This document shows, in pieces, positions 1 to 12,176 of a stretch of DNA of 64,000 bases; position 1 is the first letter of the stretch, and every line of letters begins with the position of its first letter. The stretch is from Pegea sp. RAD2-039 (lineage: Eukaryota; Chordata; Thaliacea; Salpida; Salpidae). A program made the position numbers and the translations under genes. The notes beneath the pieces were generated by a model, which searched no databases, was not told the origin of the DNA, and saw only the letters and a list, made by a program, of their open reading frames with translations. The DNA lies in assembly GCA_034620365.1 (NCBI GenBank), contig JAQGEQ010000357.1:186001-250000 (forward strand), given 5' to 3'.

Positions 1-1042
1 AAATTGGCTTAAATTATTCTGGTATATTTAAACTGTATTACAGAATATTATTTTACCAAATGTGTAAATCTGATTATAAGGTTGCTAAATACGAATTTAA
101 TTCTTTATAGGGTTCTTTGTCTAGTCTACAGTTATATTGTCTATCTTAAATTACTGTTGTTAGTTTTGTTATAGATTAATCCTTTTTAGAATCTGGCAAA
201 CAATGAAATGACAAAATATGGAGTTAACATCTCATATTTTTAATGTCGAGTCGGAACAAATACGCCTTTGAAATTTAGACAAAGAAAACATCATAACCTG
301 TATGTTATATTATAGAAAGCATGATTTCTTTGTGAAGGGTCTTCGAAGAAAAGGTCAGCCAGACAAAGAAATGTAGTTATTGCGTAAAGATAGATTCAGG
401 ATATTGAACATATCAAGAAATACATCACCCAGTCACTATTACATACCATTAATGAAGCTTTACCATTCACGGTGGAATGCAAAACTAGTGATATACCTGC
501 AGCAGTCATTGTCAACTAAAACGTATATCTGGCTATCTCTAGGTGAAGTACATTACAAGTATGGTGATAGATTGAAAAGGGTTGGCAACTAATAAAATAA
601 GTTTTTCTTAAGTATACTAGGTTGAGTTTAATAACTAATATTTAAGTTTATTTACGGTGATAAATTTTTTCTGTTTAATCAGGAAATTTTTACTTTAACA
701 ATAAAAAATCAAATCATAAGTAAAAGTATAGAGGCAATATTAAATAAATTAAATTTAGATATTAAATAAGTTTAGACAGTTTAGTTCGGTGAAATGTTTG
801 ATAAAAAATAGTTTAGAATATATTTTGAGCAATTTTTTTATTTCTTACAAAAAACTTTGATTACTGCTTGGATTATTTTGTCAGCTGATTTCTAGTTTCT
901 TTATACTCTAAATGTGCTAACTATTTGTTTCTCTAAATTGATGCTTCAACTAATACAGATATTATGTGTTTGTGATGTATTCACTATGTCTCAAGAAATG
1001 TTTGTAATAAATATCTGTTTTATATTACTATTAAAACAGTTG
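1..1042. other. Window start, AT-rich, possible decayed coding patch
   Basis: Mostly AT-rich sequence without a recognisable gene. A less AT-rich patch at about 320-592 can be read on the + strand with one stop in the middle (near 374) and ends at 592. The composition and the near-continuous frame suggest a decayed coding or transposon fragment, but no family is recognisable. Confidence 0.3.
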
Positions 1043-1121
1043 ATTTATTTATTTATTTATTACAATAAATGTGAAGGAGGGTGCCTAAAAAGAGCACCTC
1101 TCGCTAACACACATTCTCACA
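1043..1121 (-). repeat. LINE 3' end fragment, copy A
   Basis: Reverse complement of the same roughly 75-nt element found at 3818-3894 and 42421-42494. Read on the minus strand it starts with GTGAGAATGTGTGTTAGCGA, holds a short stem (GGTGC ... GCACC) around a T-rich loop, and ends in AATAAATAAATAAA. The 3894 copy follows a decayed reverse-transcriptase C-terminus, so this is the 3' UTR tail of a non-LTR retrotransposon inserted by 5'-truncated target-primed reverse transcription. This copy keeps the stem best of the three. Confidence 0.75.
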
Positions 1122-3230
1122 AATTAGATCTATTTGACGTGTAAACGAAAAAGCATATGACAATGAAGAACTGCACAGAATCATAGTATTGTAAAAGAGA
1201 AAAATTCACAGTTTAGAAGATTGTTGTGATTTAGTTTGTTTTTTCTTATAAATGTATCTTAATTTTTGTCTAGTTTTTACTTTCATAAATATATCAAAAT
1301 TGTTTATATTTTAAGACTTTTTTTTCTAATTAAAATTATTCAGTTTCTACATATAGCAAATGTATAAGTTGAGATTATTTAACCCAACAATTCTTTAATT
1401 TCAAAAACTAATTATTTAGATAACACTGTTTTTTTCAACTTTATTGATAGTTTAGAATAAATGAAACTTAGGCAGAAATATGTTGTCAGAACCAAATAAC
1501 CTTGTATAATAAATGATGACAAGTTAGTTTTGATTATAAATTTATTTTTCATTTTCTTTTTTATACTTGTTTATGGAATTTTCAAGAATTAGAAATTCAT
1601 TTTGAATCAGTTTAGTTTTAATTCTTTGAAAGATTATGAGGATTAAGAGAATTTGATGGAGTTAATATTTTTAGAATAAACTATTTTCATTCCTTTTTCT
1701 TTCAAAGATTATATTTTTAGTATTACCAAATATCATATTAATTAAATTACTGTCTAATATTATAAAAATTTTTATCAGATATTATTTATTCTGTATAAAA
1801 TTTTTAATTTCGTTTTGTTGGATTTACCCATTAATGAATTTAATTTTATATTTTTAGATTTTATTAGTATAAATTCTTAAATTGTCTTGTTTCTGATAAT
1901 GGACTTGATAATAATAGATCTGGTATTGCTTTTTGTACCCAATATTCTTTTTTTATAGTGTTTGTAATGTATATAGTTACAGTTTGTTTTCTCTTTGAAC
2001 TTTTTTGGCTTGAATTCATAATGCCTATAATCACTACTATTTGAAATAAGTTAGTTGAAAATTTTCAAAGAATTGAGTTTCAATTTGTAGAGTATAAAGA
2101 TACAGAAAATGAATTGTTTGGTTTATTGATACATTTTGTGAAACGGGTTTGCTTTTTGATAGCGCTTTTATTTCTGGTAACAAGAAATTTTTTAGATATA
2201 AATGAACCTATCGAAGAAAATCAGATGATTGAAGATAGAGATGTAAAATGTGAAGAAAGCACATATGAAAATACACTAACTAAAAGTACACTATATGAAA
2301 AAACAGATTATGAAAACAGAGAGTATGAAAAGAAGAAAGACGGTTAGCTAACTTCGTTGAAAAATTATTTGAAGACTGTTTGCTTCTAATTTTGTAGCTG
2401 TAAGTTGTTTGGTTTAATGTCAAAAAGTTATGGCTATTATGACCTATACAAGCAAATATATAAAATAAGTCAGAAGATTGACAAGAAATAAAAATTTGGA
2501 GATACTGACTGCAAATATAGCAATTGAAAAAAATGGTTTATAATTGATAAAATTGTTATCTGATGAGGTTTGTTATCACAGATATTTGGTTCACTCCTTC
2601 ACAAGAACAGAATGTTATCTTGTCTAAAGAACTGGTCAGAAAGTTTTTGATTTTATTGTAATCAAAGTTTAACAGAATGTTGAAGATGTAAAACTCTAAT
2701 TATTATTTGATGCTTGTTCAACTTTAACTTATTAAGTCTTTAGATCTTTACAACACTTATGAAATTTGGAATTTATTCATTCAACGCTAGTCAGCGAGTT
2801 ACAAATATAACATCCCTTATAGCAAACAAAAACCAAAAAGTAGGTGAAAAATATAATTGGAAGGTTTTTGCTTTTACAATTTAAGATTAATACAGAAAGA
2901 ATGCAAACACTTAGAGGTATAGGTAAAATGTAATTTATAAATGAAAAATTTAATAAAATAAAATCTAAGAAAGTGAGGAAACTGGCAGTGTTACATATCA
3001 CTTGTTAAAGAAACTACTTAAGTCATATTTTTTAAACAAAATTATAAAAAATGTAGGATATTTTGATAAAATGTGATGAAATCGGAAAGTTTCAGTTTAA
3101 ATATATTAAACAAAGTTAGTCTCTTACATATCATCTGACTTTAAATGGCACAATTATGTTTCCAAAATCTTCGGAAAATCAATCTTCCTTGTTATAAAGT
3201 CCTTTATTTCTAAGGACCCATGCTTTTTAT
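1122..3230. other. AT-rich intergenic region, no supported gene
   Basis: About 2.1 kb of AT-rich sequence. An open frame at 2114-2347 (+) has a hydrophobic start and a charged Glu/Lys/Tyr-rich end with an approximate YEN/YEK repeat, but it starts at TTG and lacks convincing splice partners, so I do not call a gene. Confidence 0.4.
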
Positions 3231-3894
3231 CAATCTTTTCAAATTGTAAGTACGTCCAATTCTTGAATACAATGTCAGTGCATGGATGCCATATCAAGTT
3301 AGTGATATCAAAAAAATCGAATCTGTTCAGGCCACAATTACGAGATTTGTATGCAGGAAACTTAATATTAAATATGATAGTTATAAACATCGTCTCAGCT
3401 CCTTCAACTTAGATACTTTGGAAATCCGACGGATTAAATACGACTTAATTCTTATTTTTAAAATTATCCACAATTTATGTTTTCCATTAGTACTTCCCTC
3501 AAGTTATATTAAAGCAGACGACAGACATTACACGTTAATAAGCCTATATCACCTAGTACATTGGTCAGAACAAATTTTTTTCATACCGCACAACTGGTAC
3601 ATGGAACCAGCTGCCATCAGACATTGTCATGTTAAAATCACTTGTGTTGTTCAAGCAGAAGTTGAACTGTTATAACATTGCCAACACTGCCATTTCTAAA
3701 TTATGATTTTTTTTTTTTAATATTGCTATAATTCTATGTAATTGTTCACAGTTATGTGCTTTGAGGACTACCAAAATGCCATCTTTGCTTTCTATATTTC
3801 TAACTCAATAGATGTTACTTGTGAGAACGTGTGTTAGCGAGAGTTGCTCTCTTCAGGCACCCTCCTTTGAATTTATTGTAATAAATAAATATTA
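3231..3894 (+). mobile_element. Decayed non-LTR retrotransposon (LINE) 3' end, copy B
   Basis: The + strand reading around 3255-3470 gives VRPILEYNVSAWMPYQ followed by DIKKIESVQ, then a region with SYKHRL-like and LEIRR elements. This is the typical C-terminal portion of jockey/CR1/L2-type reverse transcriptases (RPxLEYxxxxWxPY, IExVQRxFT, YxxRL, LexRR). The frame has a stop just upstream (about 3250), and the final FF..R..WN..P segment is degraded, so the copy is dead. The coding end is followed by a short UTR carrying the GTGAGAACGTGTGTTAGCGA block and an AATAAATAAAT tail, the same as at 1043-1121 and 42421-42494. Confidence 0.8.
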
Positions 3895-4665
3895 AGATCG
3901 AAATTATATTTAAAATTTTTAGTGGCAGTTTCTGATACAGTATTTCACTTAATTATTTCGTTTTAGAATTACTTATTCTAAATTATCATTTCAAAGCACG
4001 TATACCAAAATTGATATATCTTTAAAAAAACTAAATAGAATAATATAATAATATTAAGCTAAATTAGACCTTTTAAAACTCTTAGCTTATGCGGTCTCTA
4101 ACTGACAATCCGTTATAGGAACATTTGTTGGTTCATAGAATTATTTAAACTTTTAGAATTCAGTTAGTCAATTTCTAGTTGAACCAGTATCATCAATACT
4201 TGCTCTAAGCTGTGATCTGTTAAACGATACTTTCCTATTCAAAAGACTTTTGATTTAAACTAAACATTATTTAAAAAGAACTTGTTCAGTATTTAATTGA
4301 TAATCTGCTTTAAGAAGTCTACTTACTTATTTTGAAAATTAATAAGAATAATTGTTAGCTAGTCTGATAATATTTATCAAATTACTAAAATGATGCTTAA
4401 ATTTTGTTTACTCAATTGACCAGAACAACCCACTTCATTTTCACATTTATGTTTATTGTATAAAAATCATTATGAGCTTAAATACTTGTTAGTTGAAATG
4501 AAGTTGAGTATCAAACCTTGTTAGGTTTAGTAACTTAAGAATATAGAAAAAGATTTTGAATAATTCTTTAAGTATTTTAAACTTACATTAGATAGAAATC
4601 TGGAAAACTATTAATAAAATAAATATTTTTCGAATAATAATAATATTTTCTTGGGTCTAATCTGT
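3895..4665. other. Intergenic, no gene seen
   Basis: AT-rich sequence between the LINE remnant and the 3' end of phosphoglycerate mutase. It should include the short PGAM 3' UTR on the minus strand. I see no other feature. Confidence 0.5.
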
Positions 4666-5821
4666 CTACTTAGATTTGCCCTGGGCAGCAACTGCGTCCA
4701 TGGCTTTTTTAACTGTTTCAGGGTCACCTAAAAACTGCATTGAGACAACAGGCTTCATGTTCTCATCAAGTTCATATACAAAAGGAATCCCAGTTGGCAA
4801 GTTCAAACCCATGATAGCTTCATTAGACATACCTGGATGTCAAGAGGGTTAAACACAATTAAATCAGCTTCAAACTAACCGTCAAGATGTTTTACGATTC
4901 CTCTCAAACTGTTTCCATGTGCGGCAATTATGACTTGCTTACCGGATTTAATACTTGGAACAATTTCACTTTCCCAAAAAGGCAAAGCGCGTTTGATAGT
5001 GAGCTCTAAGCTCTCATGATATGGAATCACATCTTTAGGGACATCCTTATACTTTTGATCTTTATGAATCACTTGATAATAGGGATGAGATTCATCCATA
5101 ACTGGAGGTGGGACATTGAAGCTACGACGCCATATATGAACCTAAAAATATACTTAGATCACAGAATTAAAAATGGTAGAGTTACTTGTTCATCTCCAAA
5201 CTTCTTGGCGGTTTCAGCTTTATTTAAACCAGTTAAGCCACCATAATGACGTTCGTTCAATCTCCAGGAATAATTTTTAGGGATGTCAGACTGACCGAGT
5301 TTTTCCAAAATAGTGTCAAGAGTAATATTTGCTCTTTTCAGCACAGAAGTAAAGGCAACATCAAACTTGTATCCAGCAGATTTGAGAGCTTCTCCAGCAG
5401 ATTGAGCTTCTTTAACACCTAGAAGTCACATTAAAGTTACAAAATCTCAAATGATCAAAGATATATTTACTTATATGATTTTAGTAAGTATGTATTTGTG
5501 ACATCAGCAACAAAATACACTTTTAGCTGATAAAAACTTTTAAACAATTATTATTAAGCTAATAAAAAACAGATATTAGATAAAGATTCAGAAAAACAAC
5601 AACTTAAAGGTTACAACAAAAAATAAAAACTTATGTTCTATATTGATAAAGTAAGAACAACTATCAGTAAAAAGAAATAGAAAGGAAACCAAATAAAATG
5701 AAATAGAAAGGAAAAATTTACCTTTTTCACTTAGTGAAGCATCATACCAACCACAAAATTTATTTTGTTGATTCCATTCACTTTCACCATGTCTAACCAT
5801 AACAATTTTATAAGTAACCAT
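4666..5821 (-). CDS. PGAM: 2,3-bisphosphoglycerate-dependent phosphoglycerate mutase
   Basis: Glycolytic enzyme interconverting 3- and 2-phosphoglycerate in the cytosol. Four exons: 5821-5722, 5418-5186, 5141-4880 and 4832-4666. All junctions are GT-AG and in phase, giving 762 nt and 253 aa, matching the about 254 aa of animal PGAM1/2. The histidine phosphatase signature RHGESEWNQ lies at residues 10-18 and carries the phospho-accepting His. [12 protein letters not shown] is the family's substrate loop, and AAHGNSLRG near residue 185 supplies the second catalytic His. The ATG is the first in frame, directly before the conserved [11 protein letters not shown] strand. Intron 1 is about 300 nt and the other two about 45 nt. 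All expected catalytic residues are present, so it should be active. Confidence 0.96.
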
Positions 5822-8800
5822 TTTTATACAAGATTAAATACAGCTGAATATAACTTTCAAGAAAATTCCTAAGCTCTATAACAACAATATTCAAATAAAT
5901 TGATGAGAAGTTTTTATATAAATTTTTGTTATAAGCTTACTTTCAAAAATTGCCTAAATAGTCTTATAAAATTATAAACATTAAAATAATCATTAAACAA
6001 AAAACAATTTTAAATAGTTTGGTTTAGATAAATAAATCTTTAAATTGTTTTATAATGTTAGATATTGTTATTAAACAATATTATTTAGTTAATAATCTTT
6101 ACTTTGAAATTCATGTTTAATTAAATATATATATCATCAATATAATTTTATGGAAAATTAATCTAAATATATTTAATTCATGAAACTAAGTTTCTACAAC
6201 ATTAAAATAAAAATATTTTAAATAAAATCATTATATATATATGATTATATAAAATAAACATTTCAAATCAATAATTTAAGAAAGATACAAACCATAAAAC
6301 ATAAATAATTTAAAAATTATTAAATATAAAAGATATCAAAAATTATCCACGACCTTTTTATTTGCAAAGTACCTTGAAAATCCTGTATTAAACAAAGTTA
6401 AAACACTTTTTAAAAATATTTGTAAAATATTTGTAAGATTGGCTGCAAAAAGTAAAATTTTGAGATTGACGTAATTTCGTTTGCAGTTTGACATTTGATT
6501 ACCTTCAATTATACTTGAAGTCAGACAAATTTGGCGTTTTTTATATTGGAATATTTGTAATTTTATTTATTTGAGAGAAGTTTAGTAATATGAAAACTTT
6601 TACAGTTAGAAATAACACATAATATTAAACTTAATTTTTTTAATGTAAATCTAAGATAATATCATATACAACTTACAACGTCTCGGAAAATATTTTCATA
6701 ATTGATAATATTTGTGTTTCGCCAAGCCAACTAACTCTTTTAGTTAAAAGAATATGTATTTCATTCAGAATACTATTTTTTAGAGAAAAATTATTCGAAA
6801 TATATTGCTAATAAAGGCCTGCCTAGACCGAAGACTCTGGTGTGCACCAATTCTTTTTTTAATTTCTTCTTCTTAACAGTAATCATTTTAATGTTATTTT
6901 CAATATTAATAGCTTAAAATATATCAATATAAAATTACAAATCGGAAATTTATCAATATAACTAAAGTAAAATATAGATTAAGAAAATAGATTAACCATT
7001 AGACAAAAAGTATTCACATATAAAAATTTTAATTCAAATAAGTAATTTGTATTTTTGACTTAAAGTTTTACGTATCTTTAATTTCTTTTCATTCACTTTT
7101 CAACCAATTTAACACAAAAGTAAATTATTGAAACAATTGTGTTACCTTTTGATAAAATGGATTTATATATGAAATAACTAAAAAAACTTTGAATAAAAAT
7201 TATTATTATTATATAGAAATTGTTTCACTAGAGTAAACTGCCTTTGCTAAAGTTTCATTAATTTGAAGAGTTTTTATTTTAATTCATTTTATAAATTTAG
7301 TAAACTAGTATTTTTTTATTTGCTTCATTATTATTCTTAATTGGTTCAATCAAGTAACTATGATACCTGATCGTTTAGATAGAGTAAATTATAATTATTA
7401 AGAGCTTACTTTCTATATGATAGAGATGGACGAGTCGTTGAATAATAATCAAAAAATCATTTTATAATTGGGCTCAAAACCGATTGATCATGACTTAGTG
7501 TTGTCTTTAAGAAATTGCTTAATCCAAGAGATAAGAGGTTAACATCAAACTGAATGAAGGTATTTTTGAAGAAGATGTAAAACTAAATCAAAATCTCTGC
7601 AAATGTCCGTATAAATGATAGTAGTTAGTTCATTTGCTGAGGAACATAGTCACTAGTGGAGAAAGAACAAAAGTTGATTAAAGGACCTTTGAGGGAGTAA
7701 CCATTGTATTCAAGAAGTAAGCTTTTATGAAGAAGATGAGTCAGATATTTTGTGAATTATCAACTCAAAGATTTTATAGAAGATACTAGTGAGACAAACT
7801 TGGTCTAGTTTAATTTCTGCATCTTTTTTATGAGATGGGATAATGATAAAACTCTATTGGCAAATTAAATAGCTGGTAGATAATGAAGAAACTAAAACAT
7901 GTAATACATGTTGAATTACAAGATCGAAAGATTAACTAATAAAATAAAATGAAATTTTGTCAGATGTTCGAGTTAAACAAAAGAGATATGAGTAAGCGGA
8001 AATATAATTTAGATTTAACAGATTTATGAAAATTACGTGATGAGCCACTGTCATAGATTTTACTTTCTCTATAGTCGTGCCACTTATTAATTTAAATTTC
8101 TTATACCTTACTCTTAATCTTGTAGTTTGTTTTGTATGAGTTTTCGACTTTCGATTTTTTGTACAAGAGATGCTTTTTTTAATACGATTTGGGTAGGAGA
8201 GACTTCTTATTGGGACAAACATTTAAAAAGAATCCTTAATAGCCATTAAATGATCAATAAAACTTGTACAAAAAGCGTTTTAGTTAATTGAAGCTGATGA
8301 TATCAGTACTATCCGTAAAATTCATTCTTCATTAACCACGTAGACTAAAATAGAATGAGTAAGATCAAGATAAAACTTTTACCAAAGAGAAGATTTTTAT
8401 GAAATTTGTGTATCTAAAAACTGTTTAGGATTTACTGAAGCATTATCTAAATAATAATAGCTTATTCAGCGTTGATAGAAGTAATTAATCATAAAATATT
8501 TTATAAGGCTAAAAGTAGCTTGGCAAGTAACTACACTTACTGTAGAAAGTAAAGTTTTATTTCGAACATTTTTAAAACTTTTTATTAAAAGGATAATCTT
8601 ATTGGCTAACTCAATAAATTTAATTTTTGCACATGCTTTTTAGCAACTTAATCTTTAAGACTTTTGTAATCTATAAAAATTTAGACAAAGGTTATTAGTA
8701 ACTATCGAATGAAAATAATCCTTATTGTATCTTCGTTTAAGAAAATTAAGAACATGTAAAAATTGATCAAATTCTCTTTCTGGAAAATAAAATTTTACTA

Positions 8801-10197
8801 AACCCTAATTTAACCTAATAAAAGATTCATATATTGTAAATATTTCAAACTGATGTAAGTTATATTGTAAAAGTGGTTTAAAGGTTATTAATAAAACAGC
8901 TTCATTCAAAGAAAAAAATATTTTTTTTTAGTTTTGATTAGTTTTTAGGAAATACAATAATATTAAACTTTCAAAATGAAACTTTTTAATGCGTTAAAAA
9001 TTTTGAATATTGTTCAATTCTATTTTTAAAGATAATTACTAAAAAAAAGTTTTTTGAAGATATTTAATGTTAAATGGAACTTGTTCAAATCCACGTACAT
9101 GTTAAATATTCATGTCATCTCATTTTGAGTAGCTTCGACCATAATAGTTCGAACAACGTACAACAAAATTATTTTAAATTTTCTGCTAAACTTTTTATGA
9201 AGTTATTCAGTGTAAAAAAAATAGAGATCTACACAGAATCAATAATGGTTTTCAAAATTTAGTTTTTTAATAATATAAAAGCAACTTAATCGAATTAAAA
9301 GAAATTTTTTTTGGTGTTTTTCCTTTTTTTAGTTTCAATGTGAATGTCAATATATTTAAAGATCAAAAACTTTGGTTTTAATAATAAACAAGAAGAAAGA
9401 AACAAAAACTAGTAATGATCAGACAAATTATTTAAATTTGAACTAAATGTGAACTAAATGTGAAGTATCTATTAATCTACCTACAGAAATTCAGAAAAAT
9501 TTTACGTAATTTCAAAAAACTGACGTCATTTCTTTTTTCCTTTATTGCAAATGTATAAAACTCAAAAAAAAAGATTCAATAGTGTTTATAAATTCTTCTA
9601 ACCTTTTAACTAAAATTTTCATTTTTTATTAAAAAGTTTGTAGCAAATAAAAAACAAGATAAAAAAAATGTTTAGTTTGAAGAATTCTTATTTGAGAAAT
9701 AAAGAAATGTAAGAAAAAGCACTCAGTGAGCTAATGAGTAACTAATACTAGTTTTTTTGGTAAAGTATTGACATTTTATTTTCATACAATACTTTCATTT
9801 CCTGTTTAATTAGTTGAAAATTTGAGTTTAAGAAAAAACTTTTTTGTAATTATCTATTCAAAAAATGCTGAATCTTCTAAAGGTGTAACCAACACATATA
9901 TGAAATAGGTGATATTTGAATATTTGCTCAAAATGTTTGTTAAATGCTTCACTAAGAGTTTTTTTTTTCACTTGACTAGCTATGCTTGAAAAGTAATTTA
10001 ATTTTCTTTTCTCATTCAATTAAATTTCTATTTTAAAAGCAGTAAGCTACAAGTTTAGCAAAAAATCAATCAAACTTGCTTTCATTTTATGTGTATTTTT
10101 TGTGTTCAATCAGGAAAAGCTTTGTTATTCTCAATTTTGATAAAGTATGTGAACTTTGAGTAAGCACATTAGACAAATTGAAGCTTCTGAAAATGCA
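5822..10197. other. AT-rich intergenic region, no supported gene
   Basis: A 4.4-kb AT-rich interval containing short AT runs (about 6125-6240) and a few short open frames (7932-8222 minus, 9074-9262 plus) without family resemblance or splice context. A TGACGTCA palindrome lies at 9521. Both neighbouring genes point away from the interval (PGAM minus, cadherin plus), so their promoters should lie here, but no core element is distinctive. Confidence 0.5.
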
Positions 10198-12176
10198 ATG
10201 ATGAGTTTCAGGAACCTTGCATCATTTATCTTTCTTACTTTTTTATCTGTCAACTTTTCTAACTCAGGTGATTTTTCATAAATTTTTATTTTAATATTAG
10301 ACACTTTTAAATTAAGTTACATAAAGCTGTTTTATCAGTAATAAATCATTCAGCCTAATAAACTGATCTTAAACTTTTATTAAAACCTCAAATAGTTGAG
10401 AAACAAAAGTGCTATGTCACGTTTTCCAAAAAACAAATTTGAAATTTGTCACGCTGCGCTTCATTGCACATCACTCAACAAATTTGCTGAAGTCATTAAA
10501 CTTGACATGAAAATATTGTTTTTAATTTCGATGTAAAAATTATCAACTTTTTTGTAGAAGAAAAACTTACTCACCAAATCTCTGAGGGGATCTTCCCCTA
10601 CCCGAAACTCTTGCTACGTGCATCTACTGATCTGTTTCCAGACAGCTCTCAAGTAAATATACATCTGAGATCTTTATTCACAGCTCCTCTGATTTGTCAA
10701 TCCTAATGTTCATCTTGATTTTTGTCTGATCTTCATCTGATCTTCATGTGATCTTCATCTGGTCTTCCTCTGATCTTCCTCTGATCTTCATCTGATTTTC
10801 CTCTGATTTTCATCTGATCTTTATCTGATCTTTCTCAAAATCATCTTTAAAATATCAAACTTCAAACAACTTTAACTTCATCGATGATGACATCATCAAA
10901 ATGACGTCACTTCTTCTGCAGAACGTAACAGAGCAGATACGCGACTGCCAGATGTTTTACTATGACTTCTCTTCCTCCAAGAGGAGGAGATTTATTCCAG
11001 ATTACTTTGCTCTTCACAAAACCACTTTACCAACAACTGATGACGTCATCAACCGCAACTTAAGTGAAGGTATGAATGATCTTACAGGAAAGACTCTTAT
11101 TCAGTTTACTCAGTTCAAGGAGATGACTTTGTAGTTGTCCAACTACGTGACGTAGATCGCGAGTCACGTGAACATTTCTTTATCACAGTCACGTGTAGCG
11201 TCAGCAACTTTTCCATTGTGAGTAACATCCGATCTTCTCACGTTCTTGATGCAAGATCTCTTGTAGATATCTTGGATACAAATCCAAGTGACTGACATCA
11301 ACGATAACACTCCACAATTTGTGATTAGTTCACTGACTTCGGTAATTAATAGCAGCGTCGCCGGAGGTTGGTGCTTCACAGCCCGCCAAATATTCAATTA
11401 AGAGTTGATCTTATTAAGGAAGTTCAATCATGAAGTTGAGAGCAACTGATCAAGATCAAGGGATCAACGCTAAATTAAAGTTCTCAATTGTACCAGGATC
11501 AGTAAGAAAAAAGTTACCTGGCAATACGACTCTTGGTGAGAAGATAAGATGACGTGATCTTTGATTTAACAATTCTTTTTTAGACTTTAATGCCCCGGAC
11601 ATCTTTGTGTTTGATAACGGAGATGTTGTTAGCTTTGATGATCTCACCATGGAGATGAACTTGTACCTAAAAGTTGTTGTTAAAGACAGGTGGACACGAG
11701 CTGACGGTTAGTGAAAAGTGAAATTAAATTTGAAAATTGGAACTTTCTTTAAAGGTAATAGAAAAACTGCTACTGCGACCGTTTCTATATTACCATCACC
11801 ACCAAAGCCTTCAACATCTTTAGGTTTTGTTCAATCAACAAAACGTTTCTGCAAAATTATCTTCTTTCTAGTACTTCCGTTATGGAAAATTGCTGTGATT
11901 TCCGCATCTTCTATCATCCTTGTTATTCTCATCTTCCTCTTAATTCGGCATCTTTATAAAAAAGGAGCTTTTCAGAGATCTTCATTGAGACTAAATACAT
12001 CAGGTGTTAAATATTTCGTATTTAGTTTGTTTATAATATAGTCAATTTGTAGTAACGAATTTTGTAATACTTTTTTGTTTGAGTTGATGTCAGTTATTTT
12101 TATGAATGTATTAATCAGATTTTATTTAGTAGATGGAACCATCATTGACGATTTAATGCAAAACGAAGAAATCTAG
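10198..12176 (+). CDS. Short single-pass cadherin with two cadherin repeats
   Basis: Nine exons: 10198-10267, 10558-10652, 10922-11069, 11105-11217, 11267-11366, 11419-11535, 11584-11706, 11755-12003, 12130-12176. Phase is kept throughout (1,062 nt, 353 aa). Exon 1 encodes a signal peptide (MMSFRNLASFIFLTFLSVNF). The first extracellular cadherin-like repeat covers about residues 23-165 and contains DVDRES (the LDRE site) and VTDINDNTPQF (calcium-binding DxNDN linker). The second covers about 166-285 with LRATDQDQGINAKLKFSI (DxDxGxNA site) and VVVKDRW. A membrane helix follows (about 305-327, ISASSIILVILIFLLI), then a short cytoplasmic tail of about 30 residues lacking an obvious catenin-binding region. 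It is likely an adhesion or recognition surface protein. Protocadherins usually have six or more repeats, so this is a reduced member. The third intron is only 35 nt. Confidence 0.85.
10725..10834 (+). repeat. 11-bp tandem repeat, ten units, in a cadherin intron
   Basis: Ten head-to-tail units close to TCTGATCTTCA (variants end in TTCC, TTTA or TTTC). They fill much of the cadherin intron at 10653-10921. The unit is pyrimidine-rich on the sense strand. The GATCTTC core also recurs in other short introns of the window. Confidence 0.9.

Noticed and set aside
7932..8222. 96-codon minus-strand ORF rich in Lys/Arg
   Set aside because: No family resemblance, no splice context, and composition like the surrounding AT-rich DNA.
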